NCBI GenBank assembly: GCA_004558305.1
Contig: SFDG01000008.1
Location: 1 to 44,174, forward strand
Source of the DNA: Phocaeicola plebeius
Lineage (GTDB): Bacteria > Bacteroidota > Bacteroidia > Bacteroidales > Bacteroidaceae
DNA length: 44,174 nucleotides
Direction: 5' to 3'
The stretch's first letter is position 1. Each line of letters begins with the position of its first letter. Positions 8,065-15,137 of the stretch are shown in pieces. The notes beneath the pieces are model-generated. The model worked only from the letters and a program-made list of their open reading frames with translations. It was not told the origin of the DNA and searched no databases. A program made the position numbers and the translations under genes.

Positions 8065-9555
8065 TTAACGGACAAAACGGTTAATAAAAGGAATGCTGCG
8101 TAAAGGTAAGTCTTTTTTTACAATATAGCTCACAAAAACCAATAATAATAAGGTACGGAACAGCAGCCGGAGGAACAGGTTGCCGATGGTCATCTCGCGG
8201 GAGGCGACAAACAATACGGCAGCCAGTCCCAGATAGACAGCCATTTCCTTAATCGGATAGTCCACCGGATACTTCTGTTGGCCGATGATGTACGAAAGCA
8301 AGGTAATCACTCCGTAGCCGGCCACCGAAGCCCAGGCAGAAGCGACATAGCCGAAGTGAGGCACCAGCCAGATATTCAACACCAGAATGACGGCACAGCC
8401 GATAAGGGAGAAATAGGCCCCCCAGCGAGTCTCGTCGGTCAGCTTGTACCAGAAGGAGAGGTTGAAGTAGATGCCTTTGAAGATTTCTGCTCCCATGACA
8501 ATGGCCACCACGTTCAGCCCTTCCCAGTAATCGCGTGCCACCATGTAGCGGAGCAGATCCATGTAGAACATGACTGTCAGGAAGGCCAGCATCGAGAAGA
8601 TGAAGAAGTACTTCATGGCAGCCGAATACATAGGCCGGTTGTCTCCCTCCTTGTTCTTTCCGAACACGAACGGCTCATAAGCGTAGCGGAAAGCTTGGGT
8701 GAACATGGCCATGACCAGCGCCACCTTGCTGGTAGCACTGTAAATGCCCAGTTGCACCAGCCCTTCTTGCCGGTCGTCGAACAGGAACGGATAGATCATC
8801 TTGTCAACGGTCTGGTTGAGAATCCCCACCAGTCCGAACACCAGAATCGGGAAAGAGTAGGATATCATGCTCCGTAGCAGGCGAGGGTCGGCACGGAAAC
8901 GGAAGTCGCGTAACTCGGGAAGGAAGAAAAACAGCTGGATGGCCGACATGATCAAGTTGGACACAAAGATGTATCCCACCAGATAGTCCGGCCGGTAGAA
9001 CCAGTCGATGCAGGCAGAAGCATGCACCTGTAGCCACGGGCAGAGCAAGAGAAAAAACAGGTTGAGCCCGATATTGCCCACAATGCTGAACAACTTGATA
9101 CCGGCGAACTTGAAAGGCCGCTTCCTGTAGCGGAGATAGGCAAAGGGAATGCACTGGAACGAATCGAGTGCCACCACCAACACCATCATGCCCACATAGT
9201 CGGGATGGTCAGGGTATTCCAGCAGAGCGGAAATGGGATGCAGAAAGGTGAAACAGAGGAGTACGAACAGCAGGGAGAGTCCGCCGACGAACAGGAGCGC
9301 ATTGGCAAACACCTTCTCCGGCTGCTCTTCAGCCTTATTGGCAAACCGGAAGAAACCGGTCTCCATCCCGAACGTCAGGAAAACCAGTATGAGTGCCGTA
9401 TAGGCATATACATTCGATACCACGCCGTAACCTCCCGAAGCAGCGGGAAGCACAGCGGTATAGAGGGGCACGAGCAAGTAGTTCAGGAAACGCCCTACGA
9501 TGCTGCTCATACCATAAATGGCAGTGTCTTTTGCCAAACTTTTCAATCCAGCCAT
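8065..9555 (-). CDS. Oligosaccharide flippase (MATE/Wzx-like MOP superfamily)
   Basis: 496 residues, hydrophobic throughout, with about 14 predicted membrane helices. The N-terminus (LAKDTAIYGMSSIVGRFLNYLLVPLYT) is characteristic of Wzx/RfbX-type polysaccharide exporters, which flip lipid-linked sugars across the inner membrane. The start is 2 nt downstream of the ruvB stop, so it is the second gene of that operon. No glycosyltransferase is adjacent; the glycan operon at 20-25 kb lacks a flippase, so a functional link is conceivable but not shown. A lipid II or teichuronic-type flippase of the same superfamily is an alternative. Confidence 0.88.
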   Translation of the reverse strand: MAGLKSLAKDTAIYGMSSIVGRFLNYLLVPLYTAVLPAASGGYGVVSNVYAYTALILVFLTFGMETGFFRFANKAEEQPEKVFANALLFVGGLSLLFVLLCFTFLHPISALLEYPDHPDYVGMMVLVVALDSFQCIPFAYLRYRKRPFKFAGIKLFSIVGNIGLNLFFLLLCPWLQVHASACIDWFYRPDYLVGYIFVSNLIMSAIQLFFFLPELRDFRFRADPRLLRSMISYSFPILVFGLVGILNQTVDKMIYPFLFDDRQEGLVQLGIYSATSKVALVMAMFTQAFRYAYEPFVFGKNKEGDNRPMYSAAMKYFFIFSMLAFLTVMFYMDLLRYMVARDYWEGLNVVAIVMGAEIFKGIYFNLSFWYKLTDETRWGAYFSLIGCAVILVLNIWLVPHFGYVASAWASVAGYGVITLLSYIIGQQKYPVDYPIKEMAVYLGLAAVLFVASREMTIGNLFLRLLFRTLLLLVFVSYIVKKDLPLRSIPFINRFVR

Positions 9556-9557
9556 AA

Positions 9558-10583
9558 TTATTCGAACAAAGTCTTGTTACTGCTATAGATACTCCTGCCC
9601 AAATGCTTGTAGGCCAGTTCTGTCACTTCGCGTCCGCGCGGTGTCCGTTTCAGGAATCCCTCCTTGATGAGGAAAGGCTCGTACACTTCTTCCAGCGTAC
9701 CGGGGTCTTCTCCCAAGGCAGTGGCAATGGTAGTCAGTCCGACGGGTCCTCCCTTGAACTTGTCGATGAGCGTGCAGAGTATCTTGTTGTCTATCTCGTC
9801 CAGGCCATACCGGTCGATGTTGAGTGCCTCCAGTGCGTAGCGGGCAATCTTCATGTCGATACGTCCGGAGCCTTTCACCTGGGCAAAGTCGCGCACGCGG
9901 CGCAAGAGGGCATTGGCAATACGGGGAGTGCCACGGCTGCGGGAGGCTATTTCGCCAGCTGCCTCCTGGTCGCAGGGCACCCCTAAAATGCCTGCCGAAC
10001 GGAGCAGGATGCGGGTGAGAATGGTCTCGTCGTAGTACTCCAGGTGCAGGTTGATGCCAAAGCGGGCACGAAGCGGGGCCGTCAGCAGTCCGCTGCGGGT
10101 AGTTGCTCCTACCAGGGTAAAGGGATTCAGGTCGAGCTGGATGCTCCGCGCCGAAGGTCCCTTGTCTATCATGATGTCAATGCGATAATCCTCCATGGCC
10201 GAGTACAGGTATTCTTCCACCACAGGACTGAGACGATGGATTTCATCAATGAAAAGCACATCGTTCGGCTCCAGGCTGGTCAATACACCAGCCAGGTCCC
10301 CCGGCTTGTCCAGTACAGGACCTGAAGTGACCTTGAAGCCTACCCCCAGTTCGTTGGCGATAATGTTGCTCAGTGTGGTCTTTCCCAGTCCGGGAGGGCC
10401 GTGCAACAGAACATGGTCCAATGCTTCGGCCCGTAGCTTGGCCGCCTTGACAAAGATGCGCAGGTTGTCTACCACTTTCTCTTGTCCGCTGAAGTCTTCG
10501 AACTGCAGCGGACGGAGGGCGTTCTCGAAATCGCGTTCCTTGCCGGTGGGCTTGTAATCTCGTATGTCAAACTGTTCTTCCAT
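9558..10583 (-). CDS. ruvB: Holliday junction branch migration ATPase RuvB
   Basis: 341 residues, the standard length. It is the hexameric AAA+ motor that, with RuvA and RuvC, migrates and resolves recombination junctions. Seen: LRPLQFEDFSGQEKV at the N-terminus, Walker A GPPGLGKT (62-69), Walker B LFIDEIHRL (110-118) with DEIH at 113-116, sensor GATTRSGLL, arginine-finger region PLRARFGI, and a C-terminal winged helix (GGPVGLTTIATALGED, then FLKRTPRGREVTELAYKHL). First gene of a four-gene minus-strand operon. A TACTTTTG box (10624-10631) about 40 nt upstream is the likely -7 element. Confidence 0.98.
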   Translation of the reverse strand: MEEQFDIRDYKPTGKERDFENALRPLQFEDFSGQEKVVDNLRIFVKAAKLRAEALDHVLLHGPPGLGKTTLSNIIANELGVGFKVTSGPVLDKPGDLAGVLTSLEPNDVLFIDEIHRLSPVVEEYLYSAMEDYRIDIMIDKGPSARSIQLDLNPFTLVGATTRSGLLTAPLRARFGINLHLEYYDETILTRILLRSAGILGVPCDQEAAGEIASRSRGTPRIANALLRRVRDFAQVKGSGRIDMKIARYALEALNIDRYGLDEIDNKILCTLIDKFKGGPVGLTTIATALGEDPGTLEEVYEPFLIKEGFLKRTPRGREVTELAYKHLGRSIYSSNKTLFE

Positions 10584-10654
10584 GTTTTGAAGGAAATAGT
10601 GTCATAAAAATTGAATCTCCGAGCAAAAGTACAAAAGTTTCGCCAAAAAAGCCT

Positions 10655-10662
10655 TATATTTG
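10655..10662 (+). promoter_or_regulatory. -7 element of the mnmA promoter
   Basis: TATATTTG matches TAnnTTTG and lies 23 nt before the mnmA ATG. No convincing -33 TTTG was found at the usual distance. The ruvB -7 box (10624-10631, minus strand) lies close by, so this is a compact divergent promoter region. Confidence 0.5.
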
Positions 10663-10685
10663 TGGGGTAACTTCTCAGATTTAGT

Positions 10686-11816
10686 ATGCAAGACAAGAAT
10701 AAAAGAGTATTGGTGGGTATGAGTGGAGGCATAGACAGCTCAGCTGTCTGCCTGATGTTACAGGAACAAGGATACGAAGTGGTGGGGGTGACGCTCCGTA
10801 CGTGGGACCTTCCTTCGCATTTCTCTTCGGCGGGGCAGACGCTGCCCGACGAGATACTGGAAGCGCAGGCACTGGCTGCACGGTTAGGAATCGAGCACCA
10901 TGTGGCAGATGTGCGGGAGCGGTTTCGCAGTACGGTCGTGCAGCAGTTTATCGATGATTACCTGAAGGGGCGTACCCCTAATCCTTGCGTGTGGTGCAAT
11001 CCACTGGTGAAGGAACGGGTGCTGTGCGAATGGGCCGACCGCACGGACTGTGCCTACATTGCGACAGGCCACTATTGCCGTCTGGAGGAACGGAACGGGT
11101 TTCGCTACATCGTGGCAGGCGATGACAGCACCAAAGACCAGTCGTACTTCCTGTGGAAGCTCCCCCAGGAGATTTTGCGTCGGATGATTTTCCCGCTGGG
11201 TGGGCGCACCAAGGCTTCCGTACGCGAATACTTGGCCCAAAAGGGATTCGAGGCCAAATCCAAAGGGCCGGAAAGTATGGAGGTATGTTTCATTGAGAAG
11301 GATTACCGTACCTTCCTAAAAGAGCAATGTCCTGACCTTGACAGGCGGATGGGGGCCGGGTGGTTCGTAGACAGCAGAGGAGTGAAGCTGGGACACCACA
11401 AAGGGTACGCCTATTATACCATCGGGCAGCGGAAAGGGTTGGAAATTTCTCTCGGGAAGCCTGTCTATGTGCTGAAAATCAATCCAATCAAAAACACGAT
11501 CATGCTGGGCGACGCTGCGCAGCTGCAGGCAGAGTACATGCTGGTGGAGGAAGTGCAGGTCAATGACTGGGACGAACTGACCGCTTGTCCCCAACTGGCC
11601 GTACGCATCCGTTACCATGGCAGTCCCATTCCCTGTCAGGTACTTCGGCTGGCAGACCATCGTCTGCTGGTCCGCTTCTTGAAGGAAGCCTCTGCCATCG
11701 CTCCCGGACAGTCTGCCGTATTCTACAACGAGAAGCGAGTGCTGGGAGGTGGGTTTATCGCCGAACAGCAGGGAATACGGAAACTGGCAGCCGAGCATCA
11801 GCACCGGTTTGTCTAA
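10686..11816 (+). CDS. mnmA: tRNA-specific 2-thiouridylase MnmA
   Basis: 376 residues. It adenylates and thiolates U34 of the wobble position in tRNA-Lys, -Glu and -Gln. Seen: PP-loop SGGIDSS (13-19), NPCVWCNPLVK with Cys104 in the position of the first catalytic cysteine, YIATGHYCR (124-132), DDSTKDQSYFLW (146-157), Cys201 in SMEVCFI as the second catalytic cysteine, and the C-terminal beta barrel with YTIGQRKGL. The PP-loop has Ile where most MnmA proteins have Val. Bacteroides genomes often carry more than one mnmA, so this may be one of several paralogues. Monocistronic: divergent from ruvB and followed by an AT-rich gap before ompA. Confidence 0.95.
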   Translation: MQDKNKRVLVGMSGGIDSSAVCLMLQEQGYEVVGVTLRTWDLPSHFSSAGQTLPDEILEAQALAARLGIEHHVADVRERFRSTVVQQFIDDYLKGRTPNPCVWCNPLVKERVLCEWADRTDCAYIATGHYCRLEERNGFRYIVAGDDSTKDQSYFLWKLPQEILRRMIFPLGGRTKASVREYLAQKGFEAKSKGPESMEVCFIEKDYRTFLKEQCPDLDRRMGAGWFVDSRGVKLGHHKGYAYYTIGQRKGLEISLGKPVYVLKINPIKNTIMLGDAAQLQAEYMLVEEVQVNDWDELTACPQLAVRIRYHGSPIPCQVLRLADHRLLVRFLKEASAIAPGQSAVFYNEKRVLGGGFIAEQQGIRKLAAEHQHRFV

Positions 11817-11944
11817 AACAAAAAGGGGGATTTGTTTGTTATAGAAAGTAAAGAAGCAAGGGATTTTCGCTGGTTTTGAGTGGTGTAATAGTATAGTTTT
11901 AGAAAAAATATACTATTGACAACACTACTCTCAGAAAAAAGCTG

Positions 11945-11952
11945 TACCTTTG
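11945..11952 (+). promoter_or_regulatory. -7 element of the ompA-like gene promoter
   Basis: TACCTTTG matches TAnnTTTG and lies 44 nt upstream of the ATG. A TTGAC (11916-11920) sits 24 nt further upstream, a longer spacing than usual, so the -33 assignment is uncertain. The gap from 11817 holds nothing else recognisable beyond a weak AT-rich inverted repeat (AAACAAA at 11816-11822, TTTGTTT at 11831-11837). Confidence 0.5.
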
Positions 11953-11996
11953 CCGAAAGAATAGGACAATAAACGTGATTTAAAAACAGAAGCATT

Positions 11997-13100
11997 ATGA
12001 AATTAAGAAGAAATCTTACTGCAATTGTTCTCGGACTGAGTACGGTTGCTGCCATTGCCCAGACTGGCAATGAAACGCTTCAAGTGAAAGAAGAAGGTAA
12101 AACTGTTTTTAACCCCCATTGGTTCATGCAAGTTCAGGCAGGAGCTTCCCACACGGTAGGTGAGGCCAGCTTCGGCGATTTGATTTCGCCGGCCGCAGCT
12201 CTCAATGTAGGCTATCAGTTTTCTCCGTTGTGGGGTGTACGTGCAGGTATTTCCGGTTGGCAGGCCAAGGGAGCATGGGTATCTCCTGAAACGGTCTACA
12301 AGTATGATTACCTGCAAGGTAATGTGGATGTGACGCTGGATTTGAGCAATCTGTTCTGTCATTACAATCCGTCACGCGTATTCAATGCGTATATGTTTGC
12401 CGGTGTGGGTGTGAACCGTGCCTCGGGCAACGAGGAAGCCGGAAAGCTGGTACAGGCCGGTTATCCGTTGGCTTATTATTGGAAGGACAACAAGGTGAGC
12501 GTAGCAGGTCGTGCCGGCTTGGGTACCAACCTCCGCTTGAGCGATCATGTATTCTTCAATATTGAAGTGAACGCCAACATGCTTTCCGACAAGTACAACT
12601 CGAAGAAGGCAGGCAATGCCGACTGGCAGTTCAACGCATTGGCAGGCTTTACGTTCAAGTTCGGAAAGACCTACAAGAAGACCGAACCGGTCTATTATGA
12701 ACCGGCTCCTGCTCCGGCACCGGCACCGGCTCCTGTCGTGAAGGAAGAACCGGCTCCCGCTCCGGTGGAGGTAAAGGTAGAACCGATGCAGCAGAACATC
12801 TTCTTCCTGATCAACTCGGCCAAGATCCGTCCGTCGGAAGAAAGCAAGATTGACGCACTGGTCGCTTATCTGAAGGAACACCAGAATGCCAAGGTTTCCA
12901 TCTCCGGCTATGCAGACAAGCAGACCGGTAATGCAGCCATCAACCGCCGTATTTCCGAAAAGCGTGCCAACAGCGTAGCCCAGGCATTGAAGGATCAGGG
13001 CATTGCCGAAAGCCGCATTACGGTAGACTTCAAGGGTGACACGGTACAGCCGTTCAACACGAAGGAAGAAAACCGAGTAAGTATCTGTATTGCAGAATAA
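11997..13100 (+). CDS. OmpA-family outer-membrane porin with peptidoglycan-binding C-terminal domain
   Basis: 367 residues. Signal peptide MKLRRNLTAIVLGLSTVAA, ending near IAQ (20-22); an N-terminal eight-stranded-barrel-like domain (about 35-220); a proline/alanine linker (about 230-262, repeated EPAPAP and APAPVV); and an OmpA/MotB domain (about 264-367: NIFFLINSAKIRPSEESKID, VSISGYADKQTGNAAINRRISEKRA, then the terminal NRVSICIAE). Family knowledge: the C-terminal domain grips peptidoglycan and the barrel anchors it in the outer membrane; such proteins are among the most abundant in Bacteroides envelopes. Own promoter (11945-11952) and own strong terminator (13124-13165), so monocistronic. 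Confidence 0.95.
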   Translation: MKLRRNLTAIVLGLSTVAAIAQTGNETLQVKEEGKTVFNPHWFMQVQAGASHTVGEASFGDLISPAAALNVGYQFSPLWGVRAGISGWQAKGAWVSPETVYKYDYLQGNVDVTLDLSNLFCHYNPSRVFNAYMFAGVGVNRASGNEEAGKLVQAGYPLAYYWKDNKVSVAGRAGLGTNLRLSDHVFFNIEVNANMLSDKYNSKKAGNADWQFNALAGFTFKFGKTYKKTEPVYYEPAPAPAPAPAPVVKEEPAPAPVEVKVEPMQQNIFFLINSAKIRPSEESKIDALVAYLKEHQNAKVSISGYADKQTGNAAINRRISEKRANSVAQALKDQGIAESRITVDFKGDTVQPFNTKEENRVSICIAE

Positions 13101-13123
13101 ATTCTTGAATTCATAACCCATGG

Positions 13124-13165
13124 CTCCTACAGCAAGAAAGGACTCTTGCTGTAGGAGTTTTTTTT
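13124..13165 (+). terminator. Rho-independent terminator of the ompA-like gene
   Basis: A perfect 14-bp stem (CTCCTACAGCAAGA at 13124-13137, TCTTGCTGTAGGAG at 13144-13157), a 6-nt loop and eight T residues (13158-13165). Confidence 0.93.
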
Positions 13166-13193
13166 GCACAATCTACGATTACCCATAATTTTG
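13163..13193 (+). promoter_or_regulatory. Promoter of the tyrosine recombinase gene, overlapping the ompA terminator tail
   Basis: TTTG (13163-13166), 19 nt, then TAATTTTG (13186-13193): a full match to the consensus. The -33 element uses the last T residues of the preceding terminator. The -7 element overlaps the left arm of the inverted repeat noted at 13180-13275. Predicted leader is about 70 nt. Confidence 0.65.
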
Positions 13194-13275
13194 TTGGTAA
13201 AGGACGATGGGAATTTTCCCCATCTTTCTCATTATCAACTTATTGTTTAACTATCATCATCAACGATTATGGGTA
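13180..13275. repeat. 10-bp inverted repeat bracketing the recombinase promoter and start codon
   Basis: TACCCATAAT at 13180-13189 and its exact reverse complement ATTATGGGTA at 13266-13275. The left arm contains the first half of the -7 element; the right arm contains the recombinase ATG. 76 bp lie between the arms. Confidence 0.6.
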
Positions 13276-14387
13276 TTACATTAGCCAAAAAAGCCCTCGT
13301 CAACGGGCGTTATTCACTGTATCTGGATTGCTGTGTCAACGGAGTACGCCGTAAAGAGTATTTAGGAATCATTTTGGATGCACCGACCACCAAGGCTGCA
13401 CGGACAGGCAACAAAATGAAACTGCATCTGGCCACGCTGGTCCGGCTGAAGCAGGAGATGAATCTGCTTCATGCCAAATACCTGGGTCAGTTGCCCGGTT
13501 TCCAGGAAATGGTCATGACTCCGAAGGAGGAACTTCCCTCGCCCGATTTCTTCAAGATTGCCAAGAATTTCCTGACGCTTTACACGCGTAAGGACAAACG
13601 GCTGGTACAGGCGGTATTTGAACAGTTGCGCAAGTTCCACGGAAAGGCCAACCTGCCCATCCGGCAGATTACCCCTTCTTTCTGTACCCGTTTCCTGGAT
13701 TTCTTGTATGAACAGTTGCGTGGCAGTACGCCTATCAACTACTTCAAGAAGTTCAAGATGTGTCTCAACTATTGTGTGGACGAGCACTTCATCGAGAAAA
13801 GCCCTGCCGACCGTGTCCGGCTGTCTCAGTACAACGAAGTGACCAAGGAAATCCTGTCCAACGAAGAGATCAGCCGCCTGGCACTTACTCCTTGCCGCAG
13901 CAAGGAAGTGAAACGTGCCTTTCTCTTTTCGTGCTACAGTGGGTTGCGCTGGTGCGATGTCCAGGCATTGACCTACCAGAACCTGGATATGCCTTCCCGG
14001 CGGCTGACATTGATTCAGAAAAAAGTGGCGACCCATTCCACCAATCCGGTACTGCACCTGAACCTCAGTGCCAGTGCCCTCCAACTGCTTTCCATGAAAA
14101 ACGGGCGGCCCAACGACCGGGTATTCCAGTTGCCTTCTCACTCGTATGGATTGCGGGTCTTGAACGACTGGATGCGGAAGGCAGGCATCACGAAGCACAT
14201 TTCTTTCCACTGTGCCCGCCATACGTTCATCACTCACATCATGGCCACGGGAGCCAGCATCAAGACGGCGGCCTCGTTGGCAGGACATTCTACGACCCGA
14301 CACACCGAGAAGTACATCCACATCATCGACGAAGCCAAACAAAGAGCGGTCGACAGTCTTCCCCCATTACCCGAGCAGTTGAATTAA
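13269..14387 (+). CDS. Tyrosine-type site-specific recombinase
   Basis: 372 residues with three parts: an arm-type DNA-binding domain (about 1-75, GRYSLYLDCCVNGVRRKEYLG), a SAM-like core-binding domain (about 92-190), and the catalytic domain. The full catalytic set is present: Arg227 (SGLRWCD), Lys251 or Lys252 in the beta-hairpin, His314 and Arg317 (HCARHTF), His340 (LAGHST) and Tyr349 (EKYIHI). It should therefore be active. No integrated element, excisionase, attachment-site repeat or tRNA lies beside it, so it is not an obvious mobile-element integrase. In Bacteroides many orphan enzymes of this kind invert nearby promoters. Its promoter is bracketed by an inverted repeat (13180-13275), and the next gene has its own promoter. 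Confidence 0.93.
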   Translation: MGITLAKKALVNGRYSLYLDCCVNGVRRKEYLGIILDAPTTKAARTGNKMKLHLATLVRLKQEMNLLHAKYLGQLPGFQEMVMTPKEELPSPDFFKIAKNFLTLYTRKDKRLVQAVFEQLRKFHGKANLPIRQITPSFCTRFLDFLYEQLRGSTPINYFKKFKMCLNYCVDEHFIEKSPADRVRLSQYNEVTKEILSNEEISRLALTPCRSKEVKRAFLFSCYSGLRWCDVQALTYQNLDMPSRRLTLIQKKVATHSTNPVLHLNLSASALQLLSMKNGRPNDRVFQLPSHSYGLRVLNDWMRKAGITKHISFHCARHTFITHIMATGASIKTAASLAGHSTTRHTEKYIHIIDEAKQRAVDSLPPLPEQLN

Positions 14388-14427
14388 TGCTCCCTTTTGC
14401 GGTTCGGGGCTACTTTTCGTTCATAAA

Positions 14428-14460
14428 TTTGGCATTATCGAATCTTTTTATCTACTTTTG
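14428..14460 (+). promoter_or_regulatory. Promoter of the SecB-like small gene
   Basis: TTTG (14428-14431), 21 nt, then TACTTTTG (14453-14460), a good consensus match. The leader would be about 57 nt. Confidence 0.65.
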
Positions 14461-14523
14461 TGCAGGAATTTGTTGAACCTGAAAAGAACGATAACAATAA
14501 AAAACAAAAAATATAGAAATAAT

Positions 14524-14958
14524 ATGAGTGAACTGAAAATTAGCCTTAGAAGAATTGCAGAAGACGGTTTTACGCGCAATGACGAGATCTTGGCCGACGA
14601 GTCGAAAACACTGGTTCCCCAGGTCGGTTTTGACCTGCTGTCGGACATCAAGAAAAACTTGCTGACTGTCGTTACACAGATCGTGTTTGTCACTCCCGAA
14701 AAAGAAGTGGCTGTCGGACTCCGTTTCCGCTATACGTTGGAGGTAGACAGCCTGACCGATCTTCAGTATGTGACCAACGCCGAAAAGGGCACCCATGACT
14801 ATCGTTTCCCTGAAGGATTCATGGAAGCCGTAATGACGGATGTATATGCTACCGGTCGTGTGCTGATGGCACAGAAGCTCGTCGGAACTCGTCTGGAAGG
14901 CGCATATCTGCCCTTCGGCGGTGCCAACAGCCTCATTCAGATGATGAAGAGAAAATAA
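14524..14958 (+). CDS. Small cytosolic protein, possibly SecB-fold (uncharacterised)
   Basis: 144 residues from the ATG at 14524. An in-frame ATG at 14458 is rejected because it lies inside the -7 element. No signal peptide or membrane helix. The middle is rich in predicted beta strands (LLTVVTQIVFV, VAVGLRFRYTLEV) and the end is helical (MTDVYATGRVLMAQKL) followed by GTRLEGAYLPFG. This order of strands, then a helix preceding a proline-containing loop, resembles SecB-type export chaperones and their toxin-antitoxin-linked relatives; it is an inference from pattern, not a recognised match. If correct, it would hold unfolded clients for export. It could equally be an unrelated Bacteroidales family. 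Single gene with its own promoter. Confidence 0.6.
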   Translation: MSELKISLRRIAEDGFTRNDEILADESKTLVPQVGFDLLSDIKKNLLTVVTQIVFVTPEKEVAVGLRFRYTLEVDSLTDLQYVTNAEKGTHDYRFPEGFMEAVMTDVYATGRVLMAQKLVGTRLEGAYLPFGGANSLIQMMKRK

Positions 14959-15011
14959 TCATCGGGAAAAGAGGTACGGCCACCGGTAACGTGCGAGACG
15001 TTGTCTGTGGA

Positions 15012-15071
15012 TTTGTCATTCTGAATGTCCATCGGTAAGATCCATCTTTTCATGGCATTCAGAATGACAAA
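15012..15071. repeat. Perfect 16-bp inverted repeat, REP/MITE-like palindrome
   Basis: TTTGTCATTCTGAATG (15012-15027) and its exact reverse complement (15056-15071) with a 28-nt centre. After a one-base bulge the stem continues for four more pairs (CCAT 15029-15032, ATGG 15052-15055). No T run follows on either strand, so it is not a typical terminator. The rest of the 14959-15137 gap holds nothing I recognise. Confidence 0.8.
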
Positions 15072-15137
15072 AATGCTGTCACAGGCAGGTGCCGTTCCCC
15101 ATCCTTTATCAGAAAGCTGTTACAAGAGGAGGTTGCT

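Noticed and set aside
13200..13226. GATGGG/CCCATC mini-hairpin in the recombinase leader
   Set aside because: Only six base pairs with a short loop; expected by chance and not linked to another signal.
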